The notes: generated by a model not told the origin, from the letters alone. A DNA stretch of 64,000 nt from Sinorhizobium americanum (GCF_001651855.1 NZ_LNQC01000077.1:213371-277370), one strand, 5' to 3'; positions 43,977 through 53,609 are shown, counted from the first letter of the stretch. Made by a program: numbers and translations.

Positions 43977-44735
43977 ATGGAAGCTCTTACTGTCTTCGCC
44001 CGAAACTGCATTCTCGCTGTTCTATCCGCTTGCATGCTCCTCTCGCCGCCGGTGGTCGCCGAAGAGGCTGCCGATGTCGCGACCGGGACGCGGCTTGCCG
44101 AATTGCTGAGGGCCGCCCGAAGCGTCCTTTCGAACTATCAGTCGCTCATCAACGATCCGGCCGTCGCGGACAAGCATCTCGACGGCAAACGCTTCACAAC
44201 CGAGGCGATCGCGCTTTACGGCGAGCGCACCGGCAGTCCTTTGATCTCCGACGATCTGGCGGAGCGCGACCGCAAGCTGCTCCAGGCTCAGATCGACGCG
44301 ATGCGCGAAGTGATCGACGAGCATCAGGACGACATCAACCGTCCGGGCATCGCCTTTAAGGGCTTCGTACCAGCCGTCTTCGCGCGCCTGATGAACGAGA
44401 AATTCGCCGCCAAGGTGGGAAACGAAGCGCTGGTCCGCGTCACGGCGCCGGAGGTTCTGGTGCGCAATCGCAAGTCGCTTCCCGACACCTGGGAGGCGAA
44501 GGTCATCAACGAGGTTTTCCCGGATCCGCAGCGACCGAGGGACGCGAGCTATACGGAAGTGACGACCGTGAACGGCCGCCCCGCCTTTCGCATGCTGCTG
44601 CCGGAATATTACACCGATTCCTGCCTTGTCTGCCACGGCGTCCCGAAAGGGGAAATCGACGTCACCGGCTATCCGAAGGAGGGCGGCAAGGCCGGCGACC
44701 TCGGCGGTGCGATCAGCATCGTCTTGTTCCAATGA
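43977..44735 (+). CDS. Tll0287-like/DUF3365 exported c-haem protein
   Basis: The 252-residue exported protein has a signal peptide (CILAVLSACMLLSPPVVAEE) and the Tll0287-like (DUF3365) fold. The late CLVCHG motif near residue 219 is a CxxCH c-haem attachment site. Such domains are periplasmic haem sensors, often at the N-terminus of kinases or cyclases. Here it is a separate protein whose stop overlaps the kinase start (ATGA). It probably reports redox state or a gas to that kinase, an inference from context. ATG 43977 follows GGAGGGAAAGC. Confidence 0.88.
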   Translation: MEALTVFARNCILAVLSACMLLSPPVVAEEAADVATGTRLAELLRAARSVLSNYQSLINDPAVADKHLDGKRFTTEAIALYGERTGSPLISDDLAERDRKLLQAQIDAMREVIDEHQDDINRPGIAFKGFVPAVFARLMNEKFAAKVGNEALVRVTAPEVLVRNRKSLPDTWEAKVINEVFPDPQRPRDASYTEVTTVNGRPAFRMLLPEYYTDSCLVCHGVPKGEIDVTGYPKEGGKAGDLGGAISIVLFQ

Positions 44736-47485
44736 GCGCGCTCCGCGAGCAGTTGCAGCCACTCGAACCCGCGCCGGCGCCGAGGCTTGCCAGCCGGATC
44801 GCCAACTTGCCGATCTCGGCACGCGTTGCGACGCTCACCGCGGCCGGCATGATCAGCCTTGTCCTCTCGTCGGTTTTCCTGACGCAGGCGCTCCATCGCA
44901 GCGCCGCGCGCATGGCCGAAACCCAGGAACTGTTCGACCGGGCCGCATCGGCGGCGGCGGCGCATGTCGCCTTTGGCGACCTCCGATACTGGCTGACCGA
45001 TCTCTCCGTCAGCCTGTTGATGAATTCGCAGCGCAATGCCGAGCAGGCCCGCGAACGCCTGCAGCTCCAGTTGGAGCGTCTTGCCAAGCACTCTCCGGAC
45101 GCCGTCAGGGAAATTGGCACGGAAATCGACGCCTATGTCGCAACGGCGCTGCAGGCAACGGAAAGCTATACCCAGGACAACCGCATTCTCGGCAACACCT
45201 TGCTGGCGGAAGCACGCACCCACAGCGGTCATGTCGATCAGAACCTCAACAAGCTCGTCGAGCAGGTGAAGGCGGATGCCGAGGCCGCCCGCAACGAGGT
45301 CGTGGCGCAGACGCAGAAGACCGCCACGACCGCCGCCATCCTGGTCGGCGGCGTCGTCCTGATCGGCTCGCTTCTGACGCTCCTCGTCCTGCGCTCGATC
45401 GTCGGGCCGCTCCGGCGCCTCAACCGGGTGATCGGCGACCTGACCGAGGGCCGCTACGATGTCGAGGTCCCTCAGGAGGGCGGCGACGAATTCGGGGCCA
45501 TGGCGAAAACGCTTTCGCTCTTCCAGCAGAACGCCATCGAAAAGAAGAAGCTCGAAGACGAGGCGGAGCGGCAAAGGCGGACGATCGCGGCGGCGCTCGA
45601 GGCGATCTCCGACGGGTTCGTGCTCTATGATCCCGATGACCGTATCCTCGTCGCCAATAGCAAATATTGCGAGATTTTCCCCAGCCACAAGCCGAACGAT
45701 CTGCGCGGCAAGAGCTTCCGCGAAATCCTGGAGCAGAATCTCGCAAGAGGGAAAGTGGACCTCGAAGGCAAGGCGCCGGAAGAGTGGATCGAGGAACGCC
45801 TGCGCCTCCACCGCAATCCCGCCGGCCTCGTCGACGAGCGACGGTTCAACGACAAATGGGTGCGCATCACCAAGCGCAAGATCCCGGACGGTGGGACGGT
45901 CGCCGTCTATACCGACATCACCGAACTCAAGCAGAGGCAGGTCGAGCTCGAGCGGGCCAAGAGCATTGCCGAAGCGGCGAGCGAGGCCAAGAGCCGCTTC
46001 CTCGCCTCGATGAGCCACGAATTGCGCACGCCGCTGAACGCGATCATCGGCTATAGCGAGATGTTGATAGAAGAGGCGCGCGACCACCACGAAGACGAAC
46101 TGGTCCCGGACCTGGAGAAAATCGCCTCGGCCGGTCGCCATCTGCTGTCGCTCATCAACGACATTCTCGATCTGTCGAAGATCGAGGCCAACAAGATGGA
46201 GGTCTTCCTCGAAACCTTCGACGTCGCGCGGCTGCTCGGCGACGTGACTGCCACCGTCGCCCCGCTGATGGCGAAGAACCGCAACGAATTCATTCAGGAG
46301 CTCGACGGCGATCTCGGGGAGATGCATTCGGACCAGACCAAGCTGCGCCAGAATCTCTTCAACCTGCTTAGCAACGCGGCGAAGTTCACCAATGGCGGCC
46401 GGGTCACGCTGTCGGCCCGGCGCGAAGGGCGAGCCGACGGCGACTGGCTCGTCTTCAAAGTCTCCGACACCGGCATCGGCATGACGCCGGAGCAGCAGAA
46501 CCGGCTTTTCAACGCCTTCACGCAGGCCGATGCGTCCACTACCCGCAATTACGGCGGCACCGGCCTGGGCTTGAGCATCACTCGCAGTTTCAGCCGCATG
46601 ATCGGCGGCGTCGTCGATGTCGAAAGCGAAGTGGGAAAGGGCTCGGTCTTCACGATGGAAGTGCCGGCGCAATGCCGACGGGAGGCCGAAGAGGCCCGGG
46701 CAGCCGAGTCATCGCGGATCATTCAGCCGGGCCGCACCGCGCTCATCATCGACGACGACCCGGCCGCCCGCAACCTGATCGCAAAGGCACTGGCGGAAGC
46801 GGGCCTCGCGTCGATGCAGGCGGCAAGCGGCGCGGAGGGAATAGCGGTCGCCCGCGAGCATCGGCCCGACGCCATCATTCTCGACATCATCATGCCGCAC
46901 CAGGACGGCTGGTCGGTGCTGCGCACGCTGAAGAGCGACCCTGACCTCTGCACCATCCCGGTGATCCTGGCGACCATTCTGGCGGATCGCGAACTCGGCC
47001 TCTCGCTGGGTGCGGTGGAATATCTGACCAAGCCGATCGACACCGACAAGCTGATCCGGACGGTCGAGGCTTGCGGGGGCGGCAACCGCGACGTGCTGGT
47101 CATCGACGACGATCTGGCATCCCGCGAATTCCTGCGGCGCATTCTGGTGAAGAGGGATTGGAAAGTCCACGAGGCAGGCGATGGGATTCGCGGTCTCGAA
47201 ACGATGAAACGGCTTCTGCCGCGCCTGGTCCTGCTCGATCTGCTGATGCCGGAAATGGACGGTTTCCAGACGCTCAGCGAGATGCAGGGAATTCCCGAGT
47301 TGCAGAACATTCCGGTGGTAGTGGTCACGTCGAAAGACCTTTCCGCCAAAGAGTTGCGATGGCTGCGCGAACGGGCGGTTGCCGTCGTAAACAAGGGGGC
47401 GAACAGCAGGTCGCAACTGGTCGAGGCTCTAGAGCGCCAGATCGCGTCGCGCGAAACGGCCGACCAGAGCGTCGGCGACGGCTGA
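44732..47485 (+). CDS. Hybrid sensor histidine kinase with two receiver domains
   Basis: The 917-residue membrane protein has transmembrane helices at about 32-52 and 195-218, flanking a helical periplasmic segment, then HAMP (about 215-270) and PAS (about 285-400). In HisKA the phosphoacceptor His429 is in MSHELRTPLNAIIGY. The ATPase has NLLSNAAKF, DTGIGM and GGTGLGL. Two receivers follow (ALIIDDDPAARN, phospho-Asp near 717; VLVIDDDLASREF, phospho-Asp near 835). The second receiver's usual K loop reads AVVNKGA. It is coupled to the upstream haem protein and followed by a single receiver and a cyclase, so phosphotransfer to those is likely. Confidence 0.94.
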   Translation: MSALREQLQPLEPAPAPRLASRIANLPISARVATLTAAGMISLVLSSVFLTQALHRSAARMAETQELFDRAASAAAAHVAFGDLRYWLTDLSVSLLMNSQRNAEQARERLQLQLERLAKHSPDAVREIGTEIDAYVATALQATESYTQDNRILGNTLLAEARTHSGHVDQNLNKLVEQVKADAEAARNEVVAQTQKTATTAAILVGGVVLIGSLLTLLVLRSIVGPLRRLNRVIGDLTEGRYDVEVPQEGGDEFGAMAKTLSLFQQNAIEKKKLEDEAERQRRTIAAALEAISDGFVLYDPDDRILVANSKYCEIFPSHKPNDLRGKSFREILEQNLARGKVDLEGKAPEEWIEERLRLHRNPAGLVDERRFNDKWVRITKRKIPDGGTVAVYTDITELKQRQVELERAKSIAEAASEAKSRFLASMSHELRTPLNAIIGYSEMLIEEARDHHEDELVPDLEKIASAGRHLLSLINDILDLSKIEANKMEVFLETFDVARLLGDVTATVAPLMAKNRNEFIQELDGDLGEMHSDQTKLRQNLFNLLSNAAKFTNGGRVTLSARREGRADGDWLVFKVSDTGIGMTPEQQNRLFNAFTQADASTTRNYGGTGLGLSITRSFSRMIGGVVDVESEVGKGSVFTMEVPAQCRREAEEARAAESSRIIQPGRTALIIDDDPAARNLIAKALAEAGLASMQAASGAEGIAVAREHRPDAIILDIIMPHQDGWSVLRTLKSDPDLCTIPVILATILADRELGLSLGAVEYLTKPIDTDKLIRTVEACGGGNRDVLVIDDDLASREFLRRILVKRDWKVHEAGDGIRGLETMKRLLPRLVLLDLLMPEMDGFQTLSEMQGIPELQNIPVVVVTSKDLSAKELRWLRERAVAVVNKGANSRSQLVEALERQIASRETADQSVGDG

Positions 47486-47535
47486 AGGCTGAATCATGCC
47501 GTGCAAACCTGCAGCGGGGCAGGAGGAGACCGGAA

Positions 47536-47907
47536 ATGACGAGAATCCTTCTGGTGGAAGACAATGAAATGAACCGCGACATGCTTTCGCGGCGCCTGTC
47601 CCGCCGCGGCTTCGACGTGCTCATTGCCGAAAACGGCAAGGCAGGCGTCGAGCTCGCCACTTCGGAAAGGCCGGATGTGATCCTGATGGATATGAGCCTG
47701 CCGGTCATGGACGGCTGGGAAGCGACCAGACAGATCAAGGCCAACCCGCTGACTTCCGGGATCCCGGTCATCGCGCTGACCGCTCACGCCATGGCCAGCG
47801 ATCGGGACATGGCGCTCGATGCCGGTTGCGACGACTATGACAGCAAGCCGGTCGACCTGACGCAGCTTGTCCGCAAGATCGAACAATTGCTCACCGCATC
47901 TCCCTGA
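47536..47907 (+). CDS. Single-domain response regulator (DivK-like)
   Basis: The 123-residue stand-alone receiver has the acidic pair in VEDNEMNRDML near residue 8, the phospho-Asp in DVILMDMSLPVMDG near residue 53, and a Lys in the YDSKPVDL loop near residue 104. It has no output domain. It could shuttle phosphate between the hybrid kinase and the following cyclase protein. ATG 47536 follows a strong AGGAGGAGAC ribosome site. Confidence 0.93.
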   Translation: MTRILLVEDNEMNRDMLSRRLSRRGFDVLIAENGKAGVELATSERPDVILMDMSLPVMDGWEATRQIKANPLTSGIPVIALTAHAMASDRDMALDAGCDDYDSKPVDLTQLVRKIEQLLTASP

Positions 47908-47921
47908 GTGGCGTTTGAAAA

Positions 47922-49484
47922 ATGAGTGTCGGGAACGAATTCCAGCGTCAGGCCCTCGCCACCCATGTGGCGCAGCGGATGGCCGGGCCGGCACAGGCGA
48001 TCCTGGGTTTTCAGGAGTTGTTGCTCGAACAGGCGCGGGATCTCGGCGCGTGCGAGTTGCTTGCTGACCTGGAGCGCATCGGCACCGCGGCGAGGCAACT
48101 GAACGGTTTTATCGAGAGCATCGTCGACGCCAAGGCGGGCTGCCCGGCCGGAGACGCCGCCGAGGCGGAGGCGCGGCTGCGACACGATCTGCGCACGCCG
48201 CTCAACGCCATCATCGGCTATTCCGAAATGATCCTCGAAGAGGCCGGAGAGCCGCAGCCGCAAACGCTGAAGGATGACCTCGGCGTGATTCTGGCGGCAG
48301 CCTCCGAACTGTTGAAGCAGGTCGACGCCATCGCCGGCCTTTCGCGAGGGGCGGCCATCGGGGCGCTTCAACCGAGGGATGAGGCCGAGCTCGACACAGC
48401 CGCCCTTGAACGGCTGCTGTTCCAAAGCAGGCAGGATGCCTGGATCGAACAGGGCGGTAGGATCCTGGTGGTCGATGACGTCGCCAGCAATCGCGACCTG
48501 CTCTGTCGCCGCCTTCGCCACGAGGGCCATCGCGTCGCCGTTGCCGATTCCGGCCGCTCGGCGCTTGCGAGGCTGGCGGAGGGGGAGTTCGACCTTATCC
48601 TCCTCGATATCCTGATGCCGGACATGAACGGCATCGAAGTCCTCGCAAGGCTGAAGGCAGAAGACCGATGGCGGCACGTGCCGGTCATCATGATATCGGG
48701 CCTCAGCGAAGTGGCGGCGGTGGCCCGCTGCATCGAGGCGGGGGCCGACGACTATCTGACGAAGCCGTTCAATCCCGTCCTGCTTCGGGCGCGGATCAAC
48801 TCCACGCTTGAAAAGAAACGCTGGCTCGACCGCGAGCACCGCTATCTCGAGCAGATTGAAATGGAAAAGCGGCGCGCCGATGCCCTTGTTCACGCGATCC
48901 TGCCCGATCAGATCGTTGCGCGGCTGCAGGGCGGCGAGGAGATCATCGCCGATCGCTTCGAAGAGGTGACCATCCTGTTCGCCGATATCGTCGGCTTCTC
49001 GCCCATCGCGGCAAGACTGCCGCCGTCCGATCTCGTCAGGCGACTGGACAGGATGTTCAGCACGTTCGACCTCCTGACAGAGCAGCATCGCGTCGAGAAG
49101 ATCAAGACCATCGGCGACGCCTATATGGCCGCCTGCGGAATTCCGGAACCTTCCGCCGATCACGCCGACAGGATCGTCGCTCTCGGGAAATCGATGCTGG
49201 AATCGTTGCACGGCTCCGCCCGCGACACCGATCGCTTTCGGGTTCGCATCGGCGTCCATTCGGGGCCGGTGGTCGCCGGGTTGATCGGCCGGCTTCGTTT
49301 CGTCTACGACGTCTGGGGAGAAACGGTGAATATTGCGAGCCGCCTCGAATCCCAGGGTGTTCCCGACAGCGTGCAGATCTCGGAGGCGACGAGGCGCGCC
49401 CTGCATGGCCGGTGGACGCTGGAGCCGCGACGCGCCCTCGATCTGAAAGGCATCGGCAAGATCGAGACCTATCTCGTGCGATAG
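47922..49484 (+). CDS. Receiver-linked class III adenylate cyclase with HisKA-like domain
   Basis: The 520-residue cytosolic protein starts with a HisKA-like helical pair carrying RLRHDLRTPLNAIIGYSEM near residue 88, but no ATPase domain. A receiver follows (ILVVDDVASNRDL; phospho-Asp in LILLDILMPDMNG), then a class III cyclase from about residue 340. The catalytic motif ILFADIVGFSPIA has the first metal Asp. KIKTIGDAYMA has the adenine-type Lys and YDVWGETVNIASRLE the partner Asp, so it should make cAMP, not cGMP. The His could be an Hpt-like phosphotransfer site. Confidence 0.93.
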   Translation: MSVGNEFQRQALATHVAQRMAGPAQAILGFQELLLEQARDLGACELLADLERIGTAARQLNGFIESIVDAKAGCPAGDAAEAEARLRHDLRTPLNAIIGYSEMILEEAGEPQPQTLKDDLGVILAAASELLKQVDAIAGLSRGAAIGALQPRDEAELDTAALERLLFQSRQDAWIEQGGRILVVDDVASNRDLLCRRLRHEGHRVAVADSGRSALARLAEGEFDLILLDILMPDMNGIEVLARLKAEDRWRHVPVIMISGLSEVAAVARCIEAGADDYLTKPFNPVLLRARINSTLEKKRWLDREHRYLEQIEMEKRRADALVHAILPDQIVARLQGGEEIIADRFEEVTILFADIVGFSPIAARLPPSDLVRRLDRMFSTFDLLTEQHRVEKIKTIGDAYMAACGIPEPSADHADRIVALGKSMLESLHGSARDTDRFRVRIGVHSGPVVAGLIGRLRFVYDVWGETVNIASRLESQGVPDSVQISEATRRALHGRWTLEPRRALDLKGIGKIETYLVR

Positions 49485-49487
49485 GAC

Positions 49488-49515
49488 AAGGTGCGGAGCG
49501 TCCGCCCCGCACCTT
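49488..49515. terminator. Shared hairpin between cyclase and MFS genes
   Basis: AAGGTGCGG pairs with CCGCACCTT around a 10-nt loop, between the two converging stop codons. It begins 3 bp past the cyclase stop. T-runs are short on both strands. Confidence 0.65.
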
Positions 49516-49533
49516 TGCGACGTCCCCTCAATA

Positions 49534-50859
49534 TCAACCCGCTCTTGGCTCGACCGGCTCCCAGATGCTGACCCTGTGGGTCTCGGGCATCAGATAGAGC
49601 GCAAGCAGGAAGCAGACGGCAGGCACCACGATCGGGTAGATCAGCGCGTAGCCGACGCTGCCGGTGGCCGCGAAGGCGGCCGAGGTGACGAAGGGCACCA
49701 AGCCTCCGCCCCAGCCGTTGCCGATGTGATACGGCACCGAGACCGAGGTGTAGCGGATCCGGCCGGGGAAATATTCCGCCAGGAACGCTCCGACCGGCCC
49801 GTAGACCATCCCGACATAGCAGACGAGGATGAAGATGATGAAGATCGCGGTCGGATAGTTGATATTGTCCGGCTGGGTCACCGTGCCGAGCCACAGATAC
49901 AGCGGGTAGTAGGTGGTCGCGGCGAGCAGCATGCCTCCGAGGATCACCGGCTTGCGGCCGATGATGTCGGACAGCCAACCGAAGAAGATCAGGCTCGGCG
50001 TCGCCAGGAGCAGCGCCGCGCCGACAATGTAGGCCGAATTCAATGCATCCACCTTGGAAACCTGCTGCAGGAAGTAAAGCGCCCAAAACTGGCCGCTATA
50101 CCAGACCACCCCCTGCCCGATCAGCACGATGGTGGCGATCCCGACGAACTTGATGTTGGAGCTGAGGAAGGCCTCCTTCCAGGGATTTCGGGTCATCTGC
50201 CCCTTGGCCTTGATCTCCGCAAAGATTGGCGTCTCCTGGAGCTGGAGCCGGATGTAGATCGCGATGCCGACCAGCAGGAACGACACCAGGAACGGCACGC
50301 GCCATGCCCAGGCCTCGAAAGCCTCGTTGCCGAAATAGGTGCGGGTCGCGATGATGACCGCGAGCGACACCACGATACCCAGCGTTGGAGAGGTCTGAAG
50401 CCAGCCGGTGTAATAGCCGCGGCGCGCGTCGGGCACATGCTCGGCGACATAGGTGATGGCGCCGCCATATTCGCCGCCGAGGCAAAGGCCCTGGATCATC
50501 CGCAAGCCGAAGAGAAGGAATGCGGCGGTGAGGCCGATCGCCTCATAGGTCGGTATCAGGCCGATGGCGCCGGTGCCCAGGCCCATTCCGCTGAGGGTGA
50601 TCAGGAAGGTGTATTTGCGACCGACCCGGTCGCCCATCCAGCCGAAGAGAAATGCCCCCAGCGGACGGATCAGGAAGCCCGCCGTGAACAGCGCAATCGT
50701 ACTCAAGAGCGCTGCGACTGGGTGCGACTGTTCGAAGAACTTGACCGACAGGACTGCGGCCAAGCTGCCGAAGATGTAGAAATCGTACCATTCGATGATA
50801 TTTCCGACCGATGCGGCAATGATCACCCGCCGGAAGTCCTTCGGGACTTGGATCGCCAT
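49534..50859 (-). CDS. MHS-family MFS transporter (proline/betaine-type)
   Basis: The 441-residue, 12-helix major facilitator is of the metabolite:H+ symporter family. The N-terminal IIEWYDFYIFGSLAAVLSV near residue 21 and the loop 2-3 signature GWMGDRVGRKYTFLITL near residue 74 are typical. GLCLGGEYGGAITYVAEH follows. Substrates of the family include proline, betaine, shikimate and alpha-ketoglutarate, and none can be picked here. It is convergent with the cyclase gene and diverges from the ABC block. Confidence 0.9.
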   Translation of the reverse strand: MAIQVPKDFRRVIIAASVGNIIEWYDFYIFGSLAAVLSVKFFEQSHPVAALLSTIALFTAGFLIRPLGAFLFGWMGDRVGRKYTFLITLSGMGLGTGAIGLIPTYEAIGLTAAFLLFGLRMIQGLCLGGEYGGAITYVAEHVPDARRGYYTGWLQTSPTLGIVVSLAVIIATRTYFGNEAFEAWAWRVPFLVSFLLVGIAIYIRLQLQETPIFAEIKAKGQMTRNPWKEAFLSSNIKFVGIATIVLIGQGVVWYSGQFWALYFLQQVSKVDALNSAYIVGAALLLATPSLIFFGWLSDIIGRKPVILGGMLLAATTYYPLYLWLGTVTQPDNINYPTAIFIIFILVCYVGMVYGPVGAFLAEYFPGRIRYTSVSVPYHIGNGWGGGLVPFVTSAAFAATGSVGYALIYPIVVPAVCFLLALYLMPETHRVSIWEPVEPRAG

Positions 50860-51362
50860 GTTTCTTCCTCCCGTTTCAACACATGGCCCCCAGAATTTTT
50901 CGGACTATTCTAGCACGAAACCGGCGCAGCAAAAGAGTTTGCTCCGGCACCGACAGATTTCCGAAGTAATGCTCGCCGTGAATACCCGTTTTTGCTAAAG
51001 CTTGGCGGTTGCCGGCGAGTTCCCACGCGGAGCGACAGGAAGCTCAAAACATTGCGTCAGGACATATTGCGGCCGATCGCGCGGCCTGCCTTTGTCCAAG
51101 CTGTTCTATTGCGGAGAAAACATGCAACCTTTCGAAGGGCTGCTGCATTGCAGGCAATGTCCGCAACCATGGCCGCAGATCCCTGAAACCCGTCTGCAGG
51201 GTCGAAAGCAGCCGACCCGGCACTCGTGGACACCGCCCTGGATTGAAAGTAAGGCTTCACAGGTCCGGGTTGAAATCAGCGGAATCTCGACTAAGCTGTC
51301 TGCGGCACCGAACAATTGCACAGATCCGACTGGCGTCGGAGATGGTGTATGCTGTCGATCGA
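50860..51362. other. 503-bp intergenic region upstream of the lut-like ABC block
   Basis: No gene is supportable. The region should hold promoters for the leftward MFS gene and the rightward ABC block. It contains TGCATTGCAG at 51144-51153, the same decamer found in the xoxF promoter repeat, preceded 21 bp upstream by TGCAA. No convincing -35/-10 was found. Confidence 0.5.
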
Positions 51363-52616
51363 ATGGGATCATCGGTGCCCTATGCCCTGACGCTACTCAT
51401 CCCGGTTCTACTTGCGGCTTCGGGCGTCTCGGTTGCCGTTGCGCAGGAACCCTCCCCCGCACTCGCCGCAAAGGCGGCTCGAGCCGAGCAGGTTTCGGAA
51501 ATCAAGCTGGGCTATCTTCGTGCCTATGCGCCTGAGCTCGCCCTTTCGGTGCTCGACGTGCCGCCGCGTGACGAAGGGGTCGCCGGAGCCAAGGTGGGGG
51601 TGGGCGACAACAACACGACCGGTACCTTCCTCGGACAGAAGTTCACGCTCGATTTGTCCGAAATAAAGCCGGAGGCCGACGCCGTGCCGGCCTTCAGCGC
51701 GATGGTGTCGAAGGGCGCCCTCTACATCCTCGCGGATCTCTCGGCCACGCAGCTTCTGTCGATCGCCGATATTGCCCGCGACAAGGGGGTGCTGATTTTC
51801 AACGTCGGCGCCACCGACGACCGTCTGCGCGAGGAGGAGTGCCGGGCGAACGTCTTCCACACCGCGCCGACGCGCACCATGCTGGCCGACGGCCTGGCGC
51901 AATATCTGGTCTGGAAGCAGTGGCGCCGATGGGTGCTGGTCCGCGGCTCCCATGAGCCCGACAGGCTGTTCGCCGATGCGCTTCGCCGCGCCTCTACGCG
52001 CTTCGGCGGCGAGATCATCGCCGAAAAGGAGTTCACCGATACCGGCACGGCGCGGCGGACCGATACCGGTGTCGTTCAGATCCAGCGCCAGATGCCCGTC
52101 TTCACGCAGGCGTTCCCCGATCACGACGTGCTGCTCGTCGCCGACGAAAGCGAGGTTTTCGGCACTTACGTTCCGTTCCGGACCTGGATTCCGCGGCCGG
52201 TGGCAGGAACTGCCGGCCTCATCCCTTCCGCCTGGCACCCGGCCAGCGAGCAATGGGGCGGGACGCAGATCCAGAACCGATTTGCCAAGGCGAATGGCCG
52301 GCGAATGCTGTCGAAGGACATGGCCGCCTGGACGGCGGCGAGGATCATCGGCGAGGCTGCGACGCGCACGCAAAGCGCCGATCCCGAGACGCTCGCGGCC
52401 TATATACGCTCCGACGATTTCTCGATCGCCGCCTTCAAAGGGCAGAAGCTGACCTTCCGCAAATGGAACTGGCAGCTGCGCCAGCCGATCTTCCTGGGCG
52501 ACGGCCGTTCCGTGGTTTCGACCTCGCCCCAGGAGGGTTTCCTGCATCAGTTCTCCGAACTCGACACGCTCGGGGTCGACCAGCCGGAAACCAAATGCGC
52601 GCTGACGGCGCCTTAA
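51363..52616 (+). CDS. PQQ-associated ABC substrate-binding protein (LutA/PedA-like)
   Basis: The 417-residue exported protein has a signal peptide (YALTLLIPVLLAASGVSVAVA) and a two-lobed leucine/isoleucine/valine-binding-type fold. It matches the family described as ABC substrate-binding protein of PQQ-dependent alcohol dehydrogenase systems. Visible blocks are GVGDNNTTGTFLGQKFTLDL near residue 72 and LIFNVGATDDRLREEECRAN. I chose ATG 51363; an in-frame ATG at 51342 would add seven residues. It starts the block with propeller, small protein, ATPase and permease. Possible ligands are lanthanide chelate, PQQ or an alcohol. Confidence 0.85.
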   Translation: MGSSVPYALTLLIPVLLAASGVSVAVAQEPSPALAAKAARAEQVSEIKLGYLRAYAPELALSVLDVPPRDEGVAGAKVGVGDNNTTGTFLGQKFTLDLSEIKPEADAVPAFSAMVSKGALYILADLSATQLLSIADIARDKGVLIFNVGATDDRLREEECRANVFHTAPTRTMLADGLAQYLVWKQWRRWVLVRGSHEPDRLFADALRRASTRFGGEIIAEKEFTDTGTARRTDTGVVQIQRQMPVFTQAFPDHDVLLVADESEVFGTYVPFRTWIPRPVAGTAGLIPSAWHPASEQWGGTQIQNRFAKANGRRMLSKDMAAWTAARIIGEAATRTQSADPETLAAYIRSDDFSIAAFKGQKLTFRKWNWQLRQPIFLGDGRSVVSTSPQEGFLHQFSELDTLGVDQPETKCALTAP

Positions 52617-52631
52617 CCAGGAGCGAGCCAA

Positions 52632-53609
52632 GTGCTGCAAAGACTGACATTTCTTTCGGCCGGATTTGCCATCGTCGCGAGCATCGCTTCGCCGGCCTCC
52701 GCCTATATGGTCTATGTCTCCAATGAGAAGGACAACACGGTGACGGTGGTCGACTCGACCAGGAAGGAAGTGGTTCGCACGATCAATGTCGGCCAGCGAC
52801 CGCGCGGCATCACGATTTCACACGACGGCAAGTTCATCTATCTCTGCGCAAGCGACGACGACACGATCGAGATCATCGACACGGCCACCTACGAAATCGT
52901 CGGATCGCTGCCGTCCGGGCCGGACCCCGAACTGTTCGTCCTCTCTCCCGACGGCAAGACGCTCTATGTCGCCAACGAGGACGACAACCTCGTCACCGTC
53001 ATCGACCTCGAGAGCAAGAGTGTGGTGACGGAGGTGCCGGTTGGCGTCGAACCCGAGGGGATGGGCATCAGCCCGGACGGCAAGTGGTTGGTCAACACCT
53101 CGGAAACGACCAACATGGCGCACTTCATCGACACCGCGACACACGAGATCACCGACAACGTTCTTGTCGATTCCCGACCGCGTTTCGCCGAGTTCAAGCC
53201 TGACAATTCCGAGGTCTGGGTCAGCGCCGAAATCGGCGGCACCGTCTCGGTCATCGACAATGCGAGCCGTGAGGTAAAGCATAAGATCACCTTCGAGATC
53301 CCCGGCTTACGCTCGGAATCGATCCAGCCGGTCGGCGTTCGCATCACCGCCGACGGCGCGAAAGCCTATGTGGCGCTCGGCCCTGCCAATCGCGTGGCGG
53401 TGGTCGATGCGAAGACCTATGAGGTGGAAAAATACGTGCTCGTCGGACAGCGGGTCTGGCAGCTCGCCTTCACGCCCGACCAGAAGACGATCATCAGCAC
53501 CAACGGCGTCTCGAACGACATCACCTTCATTGACGTCGCGACCGACGAGGCAATTCAATCGGTGACCGTCGGGGCGCTGCCCTGGGGCGTGGTCGTGCAT
53601 CCGAACTGA
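52632..53609 (+). CDS. PQQ-associated YVTN beta-propeller protein
   Basis: The 325-residue exported protein has a signal peptide (LTFLSAGFAIVASIASPASA) followed by about seven 40-residue YVTN-type blades: AYMVYVSNEKDNTVTVVDST, KTLYVANEDDNLVTVIDLES, KAYVALGPANRVAVVDAKT and others. Such propellers accompany PQQ dehydrogenase ABC modules and are likely periplasmic. Start is GTG 52632 after AGGAGCGAGCC. It probably scaffolds or binds ligand or cofactor in the periplasm, but its precise role is unknown. Confidence 0.88.
   Translation: MLQRLTFLSAGFAIVASIASPASAYMVYVSNEKDNTVTVVDSTRKEVVRTINVGQRPRGITISHDGKFIYLCASDDDTIEIIDTATYEIVGSLPSGPDPELFVLSPDGKTLYVANEDDNLVTVIDLESKSVVTEVPVGVEPEGMGISPDGKWLVNTSETTNMAHFIDTATHEITDNVLVDSRPRFAEFKPDNSEVWVSAEIGGTVSVIDNASREVKHKITFEIPGLRSESIQPVGVRITADGAKAYVALGPANRVAVVDAKTYEVEKYVLVGQRVWQLAFTPDQKTIISTNGVSNDITFIDVATDEAIQSVTVGALPWGVVVHPN

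Noticed and set aside
44669..46672. A 667-codon minus-strand frame over the hybrid kinase
   Set aside because: Composition is shadow-like and the kinase domains on the plus strand are unmistakable.
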